This document shows positions 34,410 through 43,772 of a stretch of DNA of 64,000 nt, one piece after another; the stretch's first letter is position 1, and every line of letters begins with the position of its first letter. The notes under the pieces are model-generated. The model was not told where the DNA came from. It was given only the letters and a program-made list of their open reading frames with translations, and did no database searches. This DNA is from Deltaproteobacteria bacterium (GTDB lineage Bacteria; Myxococcota_A; Polyangia; Polyangiales; Ga0077539), in NCBI GenBank assembly GCA_947477565.1, contig CANJUR010000009.1, positions 58,218-122,217 on the forward strand. Direction: 5' to 3'. The position numbers and the translations under genes were made by a program.

Positions 34410-34496
34410 ATGGGTGAGCGCCTTCGTAGTTCAAATGTCGTGGTGGCGCGTACCGTCGCTCTGCCAGCATGGATAGAGCAGCTTCTCAACAATTGA
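34410..34496 (+). CDS. Possible 28-residue leader peptide upstream of the sigma factor gene
   Basis: ATG 34410 has an AGGAGG site 9 nt upstream (34395-34400) and encodes MGERLRSSNVVVARTVALPA then WIEQLLNN, with TGA at 34494. It ends 129 nt before the sigma factor start. The ribosome site is stronger than that of many genes here. It may be a regulatory leader or a small protein; nothing about its function is known to me. Confidence 0.35.
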   Translation: MGERLRSSNVVVARTVALPAWIEQLLNN

Positions 34497-34625
34497 TTCA
34501 CCGATGAGGTGATGTCTGCGGACCCCTACCCGTAGCTATCACTTCATAGGCACGTCTCGGGCTTCGTGTGCCTTTCAAAAGGCCCAACGAGCATTGCAGT
34601 GGTAGGGCAACGAGTCGAGGTCATC

Positions 34626-36032
34626 ATGGCGAAGCAGTCGTCGGCCAGGGTCTCCCGTTTTGCCGCTCCGGCCAGTGCCGGGGCGGTTCATCTCACCAAC
34701 CGCGCAGCGCTCACTACCGAGTTTCTCGAACCTCAGGTAGTGATCACTTCGATTCCCAACGTCGAGCCCTCGGAGTCCGAACTCGTCGAGGCCGCCGCCG
34801 ACGTCGTAGTCGCCTCGAAGGACGATGTCGCGGAGGGTGCGCTCACCCGTTACTTCCGCGACATGTCTGCATATCCCGTGATGAGCCCCGCCGCGGAGGT
34901 CGAAGCCGCGGAGGACTTTCTGGCCGGAGAGATCGACCGATGGCGCGCGGTGTTTTCGTACCCGCCCGCGGTGGAGCTGATCGCGCCTGTGGTTGAGGCC
35001 GCCCTCGCGGGCCTCAGCGAGCCGGTGGTGCTGCCGGAGTTCGAGAAGCTCCGCAAGTTGGTGAAGGTCTATCGAAAGAACCGATCGAAGCTCGATCGGG
35101 TCTCGGTGAAGAAGTGGGAGTCGATCCTCGGCGTTCTTGCGCCGCAGCTCCGGGCTCTCGACGCCGACCGGCTATTCATTGAGTCCATTGACCACGAACT
35201 CAGCCGCTTTGCCCGTGGGGCCAACGACGACGACGCGGAGCTCGACGAAGAAGAGTTCGAATCGGGTCAGGTGCTTTCCAGTGGGTTCTGCAAGTACCTC
35301 ACGTCCGTCGCGGCCGCCCGCAGCCGCGTCTACCGGGCGAAGAACCGCTTCGTGGCGGCCAATCTCCGCCTCGTGGTCTCCATCGCACGCCGCTACAACC
35401 GCGGTCGCATGCCGCTCATCGACCTCATTCAGGAGGGCAACCTCGGACTGATCAAGGCCGTCGAGCGCTTCGACCACCTCCGCGGCTATCGATTCAGTAC
35501 GTACGCCAGTTGGTGGATTCGCCACGCGATCTCCCGCGCCCTCGCGGACAAGGGCCGAGCGGTGCGCATCCCCGTGCACATGCTCGACACTTACAACCGG
35601 GTTCAGCGCACCTCGCAGCAGCTGGCCGCGCGCCTCGGACGCGATCCCTCCCAGGAGGAGGTCTCCGCCGAGACTGGCATCACCCTGGAGAAGCTCGAGC
35701 GCATCCGGAAGGATTGGGCAGAAACGCCATTCTCGCTCGACAAGCCGGTCAACGATGAAGACGGCCGACGTTTCATCGACATGCTCGAAGACGACAAGAC
35801 CGTCTCACCGCTCGAGCACGTGATGACCGTCAGCTGGTCCGACGAGGTGCGCCGCATGCTCGACACCTTGTCGCCGATGGAGGCACGGATCCTCCGCTGG
35901 CGCTTCGGCATCGACGAGGAGGAGGAGCTCACGCTCAAGCAGATCGGCGACAAGTACAACCTGTCCCGCGAGCGAATCCGTCAGCTTCAGGAACAAGCGC
36001 TCAACAAGATGCGCAAGCAGATCCGCGAGTAA
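34626..36032 (+). CDS. Sigma-70 family RNA polymerase sigma factor (group 1/2)
   Basis: The 468-residue protein has region 1.2 ([20 protein letters not shown] near 75), a non-conserved spacer and region 2 near 250-330 ([60 protein letters not shown]). Region 3 lies near 340-400 and the region 4 helix-turn-helix ends [20 protein letters not shown]. It directs core RNA polymerase to promoters. It is shorter than RpoD and has no long region 1.1, so it is either an RpoS-like alternative factor or a compact housekeeping type. ATG 34626 is chosen over the upstream in-frame codons. Confidence 0.88.
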   Translation: MAKQSSARVSRFAAPASAGAVHLTNRAALTTEFLEPQVVITSIPNVEPSESELVEAAADVVVASKDDVAEGALTRYFRDMSAYPVMSPAAEVEAAEDFLAGEIDRWRAVFSYPPAVELIAPVVEAALAGLSEPVVLPEFEKLRKLVKVYRKNRSKLDRVSVKKWESILGVLAPQLRALDADRLFIESIDHELSRFARGANDDDAELDEEEFESGQVLSSGFCKYLTSVAAARSRVYRAKNRFVAANLRLVVSIARRYNRGRMPLIDLIQEGNLGLIKAVERFDHLRGYRFSTYASWWIRHAISRALADKGRAVRIPVHMLDTYNRVQRTSQQLAARLGRDPSQEEVSAETGITLEKLERIRKDWAETPFSLDKPVNDEDGRRFIDMLEDDKTVSPLEHVMTVSWSDEVRRMLDTLSPMEARILRWRFGIDEEEELTLKQIGDKYNLSRERIRQLQEQALNKMRKQIRE

Positions 36033-36094
36033 GCCATCACGGCCTGCACGCTCTGTCCCTGTGGCTCAGATCGGCCTCGCCGCTCCCCGCAGCG

Positions 36095-37927
36095 CTACTC
36101 CCGACCGTCGAACTCCGGCAAAATAAACGACCCTGTCTCCGTGAACGTTCCGTTCTCGCCATTGGAGAGAAGCGTTGCGAATACCGACGCGTAGCGGTCG
36201 CGAACCCGCTCCTCGATCTCCTCGGCGGAGGCGATGCCCAGCAGCTCCTCGGCGAAGACCCGCGCCTCGGCGAGATCAATGCGCCGCAGAGCCTCCTTGA
36301 TTTCCGGCACCGCGGTCGGCTCCACGGACAACTCGTGCACCCCGAGGCCGACCAACACCGGAACCGCCAGTAACTCCGCCGCCATCGCGCCGCAGAGAGC
36401 GCAAGGGATGCCACGCTCCTTCGCCGCGCGGCTCACCGTCGCGATGGCCCGCAGAATCGCCGGGTCGAAGGGCCGCGCGAGGTGCGCGACATGCTCATTG
36501 CCGCGGTCGATCGCGAGCGTGTATTGCATCAGGTCGTTGGTGCCGATGGAGAAGAAGTCCGCCTCTTTCGCGAGAAGGTCCGACATCGTCACGGCGCTGG
36601 GGGTCTCCACCATGATGCCAAACGGCACATCGCGAAACGGCAGCCCAGCCACTCGCAACTCTTCCTTCGCTCGGTCGAATTCCCCCCGCGACGCGCGCAG
36701 CTCGCTCACCGCCGAGATCATCGGAATCATCACTCGCACATCACCAAACGCCGACGCCCGCAGCATCGCCCGCAGCTGCGCGCGGAAGACCTCCCGCTCG
36801 CGCAGCGCCAGGCGCACCGCGCGCATGCCGAGCGCGGGGTTCATCTCTTTGGGAATGCGGAAGGCTGTGCTGAACTTGTCGCCGCCGAGGTCGAACGTGC
36901 GCAGCGTGACCGAGCGCGGCGCCATCGTCGATACGATGCGCTTGAAGGTCTCGAACTGCTCTTCCTCGGTCGGCGGCTCGCTGCGGTCGATGTACAAAAA
37001 CTCCGTGCGGTAGAGCCCGATGCCATCGGCCCCGTGATCGATCGCCACCGCGACTTCGCCGGGCAGCTCGATATTGGCGCGCAGCCGGATCGGCGTCCCG
37101 TCCCGTGTCTGCGCGACACCCGCACTGTTGGAGCGCAGTGAGCGCACAAACGCTCCATACCGCTCACCCCGGTCGGTCGCGTCGGCAGCCTCGGCATCCG
37201 TCGGGTTGCGCAACACCACGCCCCGCAGCCCATCGACCACCACCATGTCGCCCGTCGCGATGTGCCGCAGCGCGTCCGGTGCGCCCACCACCGCAGGGAT
37301 CGCCAGCGCACGCGCCATGATCGCAGTGTGTGAGGTGCCCGAGCCGACCTCGGTCACGAAGGCCATCACGTCAGTCCGCGCGAGCGCCGCGGTGTCGGCC
37401 GGAGAGAGTTCGTGGGCGACCAGCACCACGGGGCCGAAAAGATCGAGTGGTCGGGAGATCTCGATCGGCGCACCCATCAGCTGCCGCAGCACCCGCTCGC
37501 CGACGAAATCCACGTCACTGCGCCGCTCACGAAAATAGTCGTCGTCCGCCCGGTCGAAGACCTCCTTGATCTTCTCCACCGTGCGCCGGAGCGCCCACTC
37601 CGCGTTGAGGCCCTCGTCCCGAATCGCACGCTCGGACTGCTCGATCAGCAACGCGTCGTCGAGCATCAGAAGGTGCGCGTCGAGGATGACCGAGTGGTCG
37701 CTCGCATCCAGGCTGAGCCGAGCGCGAATCTGCTCCAACTGCACCCTCGCCAAACCGAGGGCCACCCGTAGCCGCTGCACCTCCGCCTCGACGTCGTCCG
37801 GCGCGATGTGCCGCCGCGGAACCGTCACCCGCCGGCGATCAACCACAAACGCGCGACCCACCACCACCCCCGGCGAAGCCGGAATGCCGAGGAACCTCCG
37901 CGTAGAAGCGCCCTCGGCTTCGCTCAC
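36095..37927 (-). CDS. ptsI: Phosphoenolpyruvate-protein phosphotransferase (PTS enzyme I)
   Basis: The 610-residue protein has the N-terminal HPr-binding helices, the phospho-His segment GSGTSHTAIMARAL (His200) and a C-terminal PEP-binding TIM barrel. The barrel includes YRTEFLY, FDLGGDKF, GTNDLMQYTLAIDRGNEHV and a CALCGAM segment supplying the catalytic Cys. It autophosphorylates from PEP and passes phosphate to HPr. The N-terminus lacks the GAF domain of nitrogen-type PtsP. GTG 37927 overlaps the ptsH stop. It is last in hprK-rapZ-ptsH-ptsI. Confidence 0.95.
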   Translation of the reverse strand: MSEAEGASTRRFLGIPASPGVVVGRAFVVDRRRVTVPRRHIAPDDVEAEVQRLRVALGLARVQLEQIRARLSLDASDHSVILDAHLLMLDDALLIEQSERAIRDEGLNAEWALRRTVEKIKEVFDRADDDYFRERRSDVDFVGERVLRQLMGAPIEISRPLDLFGPVVLVAHELSPADTAALARTDVMAFVTEVGSGTSHTAIMARALAIPAVVGAPDALRHIATGDMVVVDGLRGVVLRNPTDAEAADATDRGERYGAFVRSLRSNSAGVAQTRDGTPIRLRANIELPGEVAVAIDHGADGIGLYRTEFLYIDRSEPPTEEEQFETFKRIVSTMAPRSVTLRTFDLGGDKFSTAFRIPKEMNPALGMRAVRLALREREVFRAQLRAMLRASAFGDVRVMIPMISAVSELRASRGEFDRAKEELRVAGLPFRDVPFGIMVETPSAVTMSDLLAKEADFFSIGTNDLMQYTLAIDRGNEHVAHLARPFDPAILRAIATVSRAAKERGIPCALCGAMAAELLAVPVLVGLGVHELSVEPTAVPEIKEALRRIDLAEARVFAEELLGIASAEEIEERVRDRYASVFATLLSNGENGTFTETGSFILPEFDGRE

Positions 37928-38202
37928 GTGCCCTCCCCGAAGCGGTCAACGAAGAGCGCGCGCACGGCGTCAACGGCCGTCTGCGCGTCCGGGCCGCTCG
38001 CCCGGACGGTCACCTTCGAGCCCCGCGGACACACCAGAAGCAGCATCCCCATTACGCTCTTCGCGTTGGCCGTCTGACCATCGCGCCCCAGCGTAAGCTC
38101 GCAGCGGAATTTGCTCGCAGTCTGCGCAATGCGCGTCACCGGCCGCGCATGCAAGCCGCGCTCATTCAACACCTCCATCGTCTCTTCAATGACTTCAGCC
38201 AA
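37924..38202 (-). CDS. ptsH: Phosphocarrier protein HPr
   Basis: The 92-residue protein has the His phosphorylation site NERGLHARP (His18) and the HPrK-target Ser in AKSVMGMLLL (Ser49). It accepts phosphate from enzyme I at His and is modified by HprK at Ser. The start is TTG 38202, with GAGGGA four nt upstream. An ATG eight codons on would remove the first beta strand. It starts 12 nt after rapZ and overlaps ptsI by 4 nt. Confidence 0.92.
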   Translation of the reverse strand: MAEVIEETMEVLNERGLHARPVTRIAQTASKFRCELTLGRDGQTANAKSVMGMLLLVCPRGSKVTVRASGPDAQTAVDAVRALFVDRFGEGT

Positions 38203-38214
38203 TGGGTCCCTCGC

Positions 38215-39105
38215 TCATCCCCCGCGATCGATGTCCCGATGCGACGCCCGCACCTCGCCCGGAGCCCGTAACTTCGAAAGCCGCATCGCGAGCACCTCCG
38301 CGATCGCCACGCTCCGGTGCCGCCCGCCGGTGCACCCGATCGCCACCGTCAATGCCACCTTGCCCTCCCTCGCGTACCGCGGCAAGAGCGGCGCGAGCAA
38401 GGTCTGAATCGCGTCCACGAACTCCCTGCCCTCCTCGGTGTCCAGCACAAAACGCGCGACCTCGGAATCCTTCCCGCTCCGCGGCCGCAGCGCCGGGACG
38501 AAATGCGGGTTCGGGAGAAAGCGCGCGTCGAAGACCAGGTCGGCATCGACGGGGATACCGTACTTGAACCCGAAGCTCAGCACGCGGGTGTTCATCCGCA
38601 GCGTCGCCCCCTCGGCCTGCGTAAAGTGCTCAATAAGCAGCCTCCGCAGATCGTGAACCGTCAGCGCCGACGTGTCGATCACCCGATCTGCCCGCGCGCG
38701 CAGGTCGGCGAGCCGCTCGCGCTCCCGCGTAATGAGCGCCGCGAGGTCGTCCGCGGGGTGCTGGGCCGCCAGCGGATGCGGTCGCCGCGACTCGCTGTAG
38801 CGACGCACCAGTGACTCGTCCACCGCGTCGAGGAAGATCACGCTCACCCGGTATTTGTGCGCCCGCAGCGTCTCGATTACCGCCCCTGCGCCCTCCAGCA
38901 TCGCGCGAACGCGAACGTCCATCCCGATGCCCATCCGAGGCACCGCACCGGTGTTGGCCGAGAGCGCCACCGCCTGCTCGATGAGTGGCGTCGGGAGGTT
39001 GTCGATGCAGTCGAAGGACAGGTCTTCGAGCACCCGCAAGGCCGTGCTCCGGCCCGCGCCAGAGAGGCCCGTCACCACCACGATGAGCGGGACCGCATCG
39101 CCCAT
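38215..39105 (-). CDS. rapZ: RapZ-type nucleotide-binding protein (YvcJ family)
   Basis: The 296-residue protein has a P-loop GLSGAGRST near residues 13-21, with Arg in place of the usual Lys, as also seen in some actinobacterial members. The family segment LEDLSFDCIDNLPTPLI follows. The C-terminal RNA-binding/UDP-GlcNAc-sensing half has SFGFKYGIPVDADLVFDARF and IGCTGGRHRSV near 270. In E. coli RapZ controls GlmS through small RNAs. In this phylum its target is unknown, but the gene is typically linked to hprK and ptsH as here. ATG 39105 lies 3 nt after the hprK stop. Confidence 0.92.
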   Translation of the reverse strand: MGDAVPLIVVVTGLSGAGRSTALRVLEDLSFDCIDNLPTPLIEQAVALSANTGAVPRMGIGMDVRVRAMLEGAGAVIETLRAHKYRVSVIFLDAVDESLVRRYSESRRPHPLAAQHPADDLAALITRERERLADLRARADRVIDTSALTVHDLRRLLIEHFTQAEGATLRMNTRVLSFGFKYGIPVDADLVFDARFLPNPHFVPALRPRSGKDSEVARFVLDTEEGREFVDAIQTLLAPLLPRYAREGKVALTVAIGCTGGRHRSVAIAEVLAMRLSKLRAPGEVRASHRDIDRGG

Positions 39106-39108
39106 GGA

Positions 39109-40104
39109 TCAGCCCTTCCCCCGCAGCATCGTCGTCGGGTCGTGGACCCCCATCGCGGACGCCAGACGCGCATGAAACTCCCGCGCCGAGTGGTGCCCTG
39201 CCTGTCGCAGCAACTCGTTGCGCGCGGCGACCTCCACCGTACTCGACGTGTTCTTGCCCGGCCGAACCGGCACCCGGCGCATCGCGATGCGCGTACCCAA
39301 CAGCGGGTACCACTCGTCGTCGATGCCGAGGCGATCCCAGGTTTCTTCGTCGTCGTCGTGCGGGACGAGGCGGATCACCAGGTCGATGCGCTTGTTGTCC
39401 CGCACCGACGCGACCCCGAAAAGGTCTTTGATGTTGAGCACCCCGAGGCCACGCACCTCCAGGTGGTTTTTCAGCAGGTCAACCGCGGCGCCGTAGACCG
39501 AGTCCGTCGGGCGCAGCACGCAATCGACGAGGTCGTCGGCGACGAGCCGGTGCCCGCGCTGGACAAGCTCCAGGGCGCACTCGCTCTTCCCGATGCCGCT
39601 CTTGCCCAACAACAAAATCCCCACACCGAAGACGTCAACGAAGACACCATGAACGCGCGTGCGCGGCGCCAGCTTCTCGTCGAGCAGCGCATGCACCGCG
39701 TTGATGGTCACCGAGCTCCGCGCCTCGCTGATCAGCACCGGGCAGCCGTGCTTCTGGGCCAGTTCAAGCACCTCCGGGAAAGTCGCCTGCCCCGCGGTCA
39801 CCACCGCGCAGCAAATGCGACGCGCGAAGAAGCCGTCCACCGCGGCGCGCCGGGCGTCCGGCGTCATCGTCGCCAGGAAGGACATCTCCGTCTCCCCGAG
39901 AATCTGCACTCGCTCGGGGGTGAGCCCCTGGAAGTGCCCCACGAGCGCAAGGCCCGACTTCTGGATGCGCGGATGGACAATGTTGCGACCGAGACCCGCC
40001 TCGCCGGCAGCCACGGTGAGTCGAACCGTCATGGCCCCCGGCTCGGTCAGCATCTGCACGGTCACATCCCTCGGCGGTAGCGTCGAGTGCAGTCCCGTTG
40101 ACAT
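39109..40104 (-). CDS. hprK: HPr kinase/phosphorylase
   Basis: The 331-residue protein has a MurF-like N-terminal domain and a C-terminal kinase domain. Walker A is GKSGIGKS at 167-174; DDEWYPLLG and ARNELLRQAG are further on. The K3-type signature VRGLGVLNIKDLFG lies near 220. It phosphorylates and dephosphorylates Ser of HPr in response to metabolites. It is first in the operon. Divergent to it, 110 bp away, is the giant lipoprotein gene. Confidence 0.93.
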   Translation of the reverse strand: MSTGLHSTLPPRDVTVQMLTEPGAMTVRLTVAAGEAGLGRNIVHPRIQKSGLALVGHFQGLTPERVQILGETEMSFLATMTPDARRAAVDGFFARRICCAVVTAGQATFPEVLELAQKHGCPVLISEARSSVTINAVHALLDEKLAPRTRVHGVFVDVFGVGILLLGKSGIGKSECALELVQRGHRLVADDLVDCVLRPTDSVYGAAVDLLKNHLEVRGLGVLNIKDLFGVASVRDNKRIDLVIRLVPHDDDEETWDRLGIDDEWYPLLGTRIAMRRVPVRPGKNTSSTVEVAARNELLRQAGHHSAREFHARLASAMGVHDPTTMLRGKG

Positions 40105-40214
40105 GCCACGACCGTATCACATCAAGCGCCACGAACGCGCGTTTCCAAGCCGCGACGATCGTTGGTAGCTTTCGCCGCTATCGCCCTGAGTTGAAGGGAT
40201 CGGTGGATTCACTG

Positions 40215-43200
40215 ATGGCAACGTGGAAGCCTCTGCCTCGCGCACTCGCTGCGCTCTCCGTGACGCTGATCGCATGCGCCCCGGAGTTCGATACCCACCG
40301 CATTCCCGCAGCTCAGGGCACGCTCGGGGAAGAGGTGTTTCAGGTGATGTGCGAGCGCATCCACTGGGGCGAGTCTCCTCGCGACCTCGGCTTCGCTTTG
40401 GGACGCCAACCGTGCACCCGCGGCCTCGGCGCGACGGAATCCGTCCCAGGCGTTGGCCCACGCGCGACCGCACTCGCTCGCATGCGCGCCGACCTCGTCG
40501 CCAGCATCGACCAGTCCATGCCGCGGCCCCTGTACACCCCTCTCGATGGCCTGCTCATCGACCTGCTCCCGCTTTATGGACCCGATGGTACCGGGCGACG
40601 CAACGGCGCTACCGGCGCCTGGGTCGTCACCACCGGCGATGGCGGTACCGCCCTCGCAGAAGACCTGCTGCCGCAGACCACCCGCGCGGTCGCGCAGCAA
40701 CTCGCGACCATGGCCACGGACGCCAGCGTGTTGCGCGCCCTCGGGCGTATGTCCCTGCGCCAGGGCTACCGCCCGCCGGAGAGCGCCATCGGACTGCTTC
40801 GACCGATTCTCGCTTACGACCGGGTCAACGATGTGCTCGACACCACCCTCGGGCTCTTCCGCGAGGCGACGCCCACACAGCCGGATGGCCCTGCACACCC
40901 GCAATTCAATCAGATGTTGTCGGTTTTGCGCGGCGAATTCCAGAGTGCCGGGCCCAGCGCCACCACCACCGCGGGCACCACCCTCGACGCCGCTACAGAC
41001 CTCCTCTTCCGAACCGATTCGTCGCTCGCCCGCGGCGATCACCCGACGCTCGTCGTTCGCCGTGATGCCGCCGGCAACGCCCGGCCTCCCTCCGGGGCAG
41101 TGACCGGTCTGCCAACCCCGTTTCCCACGTACCGCGGTCCATCGGCTCCTCGTGACGCGCAGGGCCGCGCAACCTCCTCCGGTGGGTATGCGTGGCGCTA
41201 TCTCGACCTGAACTCCACCGTCCTCGCGGCGCTCTCGCGCGAGCTCCCGACCCTTCTCGGCGCGCCTTCGCACACCGAACTCCCCGCGCTGCAACTCGTG
41301 TCAGGCCTGCGCCCGCTCATCGGCCCTCGCATGCCCGCAAGCCACGATTACGGCGGCGCCGCCGGACGTGTCGACTACCAGCGCTTCACCGCCAACGCAT
41401 CGCCCCTCATCGACCTCGTGCACGCCACCGGTGCGATGCTCACGCACCGCGACATCGACCCGATTCTCAACACCGCGCAGGCCCTGATGGCGCCCGAGCG
41501 CGAGGCCCTCACCGCGCGCCTTATCGGGGCAATACTCGCGATCGATGAAGCCTCGGACCGCGTGCCCGCCGCGCAGATGGATGCGCGCTCGGTGATCTGG
41601 GACGACGTGATGGACGTCGTGCGCCGCATCGCAGCGGAGCCCGGCCTGCTCGAGGACATCCTCAACGCACTGGCCAACCTTCAGCAACCACTGCCCGCAT
41701 CGGGGCTCTGGGAACCCTCCTGCGCCGGGAGCATTCCGTCGCAAAACCTCGCCCGAGCCTTCAGTAACTACGCGCAAGACCGCGATCGCGTCGAGCCCGC
41801 CTGGGCAGGCAACTGGAACGCCCACGTCGCCGTCAACCTCGCACAGCCCGTCGATCGCGCTCGGCCGGACACGCGGGACAACCGCTCGGTGCTCCAGCGT
41901 CTGCTGCATCTCGTCGATGACCTCAACGGCGCGCACCTCTGCAACAAGCCCGGCGCAGAGGTGAGGGTCTATTACAACCTGTTTGGTCCACGCTCGATCG
42001 GCGTGCCGGGCGCCTCGGACATCGACGCGTGCCGCCTCGTCGAGGTTCCCGATGCAGCGGCCTTCTACGTCCGGTCGATCTCGGGCAACGGGCGCGCGAT
42101 ACTTCCGCTGGAGATTCCGGGCATCGCCGGGACGCTCACCAACCTCGCTCGTACCCTCGGAATCTCCCTCGACAGCACCCTCGACGGCCTGGTGCAGTCC
42201 CAGTCGGGGATCAACGGGTTCAACTCCCAGCCGACGCCCTACGCCATCGCGCGACTGGTGTTCAACCCCAACCCCAATGAGTTTCTGCAACACCTCATGG
42301 ACGTCGCGACGGTGCGCAACGCAGGGACGCCCGTACCGTCGCCGTCGCCCGTCGATCGGCAGGTTCGCACGCTCCACCCAGCGACCATCTTCGCCTGGGA
42401 AGGGTACTGCTTCTACGACTCCATCCGCCCGCTCACCCTCGCCTTCTCACGGCACGACCGCCTCAACGGCCGACTCGACCCAGCGCTCTCTCCAGGCGCT
42501 GATCCGCGCACGATGGACCCGCGCGCCATCGACACCGCCAACGGCTCCAGGCTCTTCACCGAGCTTCTCTCGGCCTTCCACCGGCACTGGGCCACCAGCG
42601 CCGCCGGGGGGTACCAGTCCACCGTGCGCTGCGAATCGTGCCGCGAAGGCGCCAACTACTCGCAGATGGACGGCGCCGGGCGCTACGAGCCGATCATCAA
42701 AGCAGCCCTCGACGGTGACCTCCTGCCCGCGCTCTCATCGCTCACCGCCGAGCTCCGCACCCTCGATGTCGGCGGCGGCCACACCGGGCTCCAATCCGTC
42801 GCTGCGCTCACCCGCGCGCTCGTGGACAGCCGCGCGCGCTCCATGAACGGCATGCCCGCTTTCACTACGCCCCTGCGCTACCGCAACGGCACCACCGGTG
42901 CACTCTGGGCAGACGGCACCACACCCGTCGGCGGCGTCAACCTCTTCTACCTCTTCGCCGACGGCTTCAACGCCATGGACCCGCGCTTCGCCGCCGCCCC
43001 GGAGCGCCACGCCGAGTGGCTCGCGGCCCGCTCTTCGCTGGTCGATCAGTTTCTCGCCACGGAAGGAAGCGGCAACACCGCGAGATTCCACAACCGTGCG
43101 ATTCCGGGCGTGACCCGCGCCATCGTCGGGTGGCTACGCGAGCGCATCGCCGCGCACGGCGCCGCGGGCGACGTCAACCCCTGGGCGCTGGGCCTCTCCG

Positions 43201-43772
43201 GACGCCTCGAAACCGTCGTGCGCGACGCACCCTTCGCCGCCGCGGCAGACCTCGGCCTCGCCCTGCGCGACGACCCCGCCGCGCGCGTCGCCATCGGCCG
43301 ACTGCTCACGCACATGATGGACGACACCGCGCCGGATGCTCGCAGCGCATCGCCACAGGCCACCACGCTCAGCGCCCTCGCAGACACCGTGCAGGTGCTG
43401 CGCGCCGACGCCGACGTCGATCCGTTGCTGCACAGCCTCGCGCCCGCGATGACCCCGCACACAGGGCTCGTCCCGCAGTCACTGCGCTTCCTCGACCGGG
43501 CGCGCGCGCTCGATCGGGACCGCGCGCTCATCGCCGTGCTCGGCCACTCGGTGGAGCGTCCCAGTACGGGCGATCCGCTGCTGCCGGAGCCCCTCACGGT
43601 CATCGCCGACGCCATCGCGGACACCAACCGCGAGCGCCCCGGCGAACACGGCCCGATGTCCCCGCAAGACGTGTTCTACACGTTTCGCGAGGTGGTCTCG
43701 TTCTTGACGGACAACAGTCGCGGGCTCGAACAGTTCTACGCCATCGTGCAGCGCCGAAGGCTCCCGCAGTGA
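40215..43772 (+). CDS. Giant lipoprotein of unknown function
   Basis: The 1185-residue protein has a lipoprotein signal ending TLIAC (Cys21). The mature part has many Cys scattered singly or in CESCREG, an alpha-rich segment with Asp/Arg-rich loops, and repeated Ala/Leu-rich helices. No catalytic motif or repeat family is recognised. The start ATG 40215 gives a good lipoprotein signal; the frame is open upstream to 40098. Its stop overlaps the start of an OmpP1/FadL porin gene (GTGA). This strongly suggests the two work together at the outer membrane, perhaps as a surface partner for hydrophobic-substrate uptake. Confidence 0.75.
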   Translation: MATWKPLPRALAALSVTLIACAPEFDTHRIPAAQGTLGEEVFQVMCERIHWGESPRDLGFALGRQPCTRGLGATESVPGVGPRATALARMRADLVASIDQSMPRPLYTPLDGLLIDLLPLYGPDGTGRRNGATGAWVVTTGDGGTALAEDLLPQTTRAVAQQLATMATDASVLRALGRMSLRQGYRPPESAIGLLRPILAYDRVNDVLDTTLGLFREATPTQPDGPAHPQFNQMLSVLRGEFQSAGPSATTTAGTTLDAATDLLFRTDSSLARGDHPTLVVRRDAAGNARPPSGAVTGLPTPFPTYRGPSAPRDAQGRATSSGGYAWRYLDLNSTVLAALSRELPTLLGAPSHTELPALQLVSGLRPLIGPRMPASHDYGGAAGRVDYQRFTANASPLIDLVHATGAMLTHRDIDPILNTAQALMAPEREALTARLIGAILAIDEASDRVPAAQMDARSVIWDDVMDVVRRIAAEPGLLEDILNALANLQQPLPASGLWEPSCAGSIPSQNLARAFSNYAQDRDRVEPAWAGNWNAHVAVNLAQPVDRARPDTRDNRSVLQRLLHLVDDLNGAHLCNKPGAEVRVYYNLFGPRSIGVPGASDIDACRLVEVPDAAAFYVRSISGNGRAILPLEIPGIAGTLTNLARTLGISLDSTLDGLVQSQSGINGFNSQPTPYAIARLVFNPNPNEFLQHLMDVATVRNAGTPVPSPSPVDRQVRTLHPATIFAWEGYCFYDSIRPLTLAFSRHDRLNGRLDPALSPGADPRTMDPRAIDTANGSRLFTELLSAFHRHWATSAAGGYQSTVRCESCREGANYSQMDGAGRYEPIIKAALDGDLLPALSSLTAELRTLDVGGGHTGLQSVAALTRALVDSRARSMNGMPAFTTPLRYRNGTTGALWADGTTPVGGVNLFYLFADGFNAMDPRFAAAPERHAEWLAARSSLVDQFLATEGSGNTARFHNRAIPGVTRAIVGWLRERIAAHGAAGDVNPWALGLSGRLETVVRDAPFAAAADLGLALRDDPAARVAIGRLLTHMMDDTAPDARSASPQATTLSALADTVQVLRADADVDPLLHSLAPAMTPHTGLVPQSLRFLDRARALDRDRALIAVLGHSVERPSTGDPLLPEPLTVIADAIADTNRERPGEHGPMSPQDVFYTFREVVSFLTDNSRGLEQFYAIVQRRRLPQ

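Noticed and set aside
38857..40080. 407-codon open frame on the plus strand
   Set aside because: It is antisense to rapZ and hprK, whose protein families are unmistakable.
43016..43768. N-terminal extension of the OmpP1 porin
   Set aside because: The frame is open but overlaps the giant lipoprotein; the signal peptide begins at GTG 43769.
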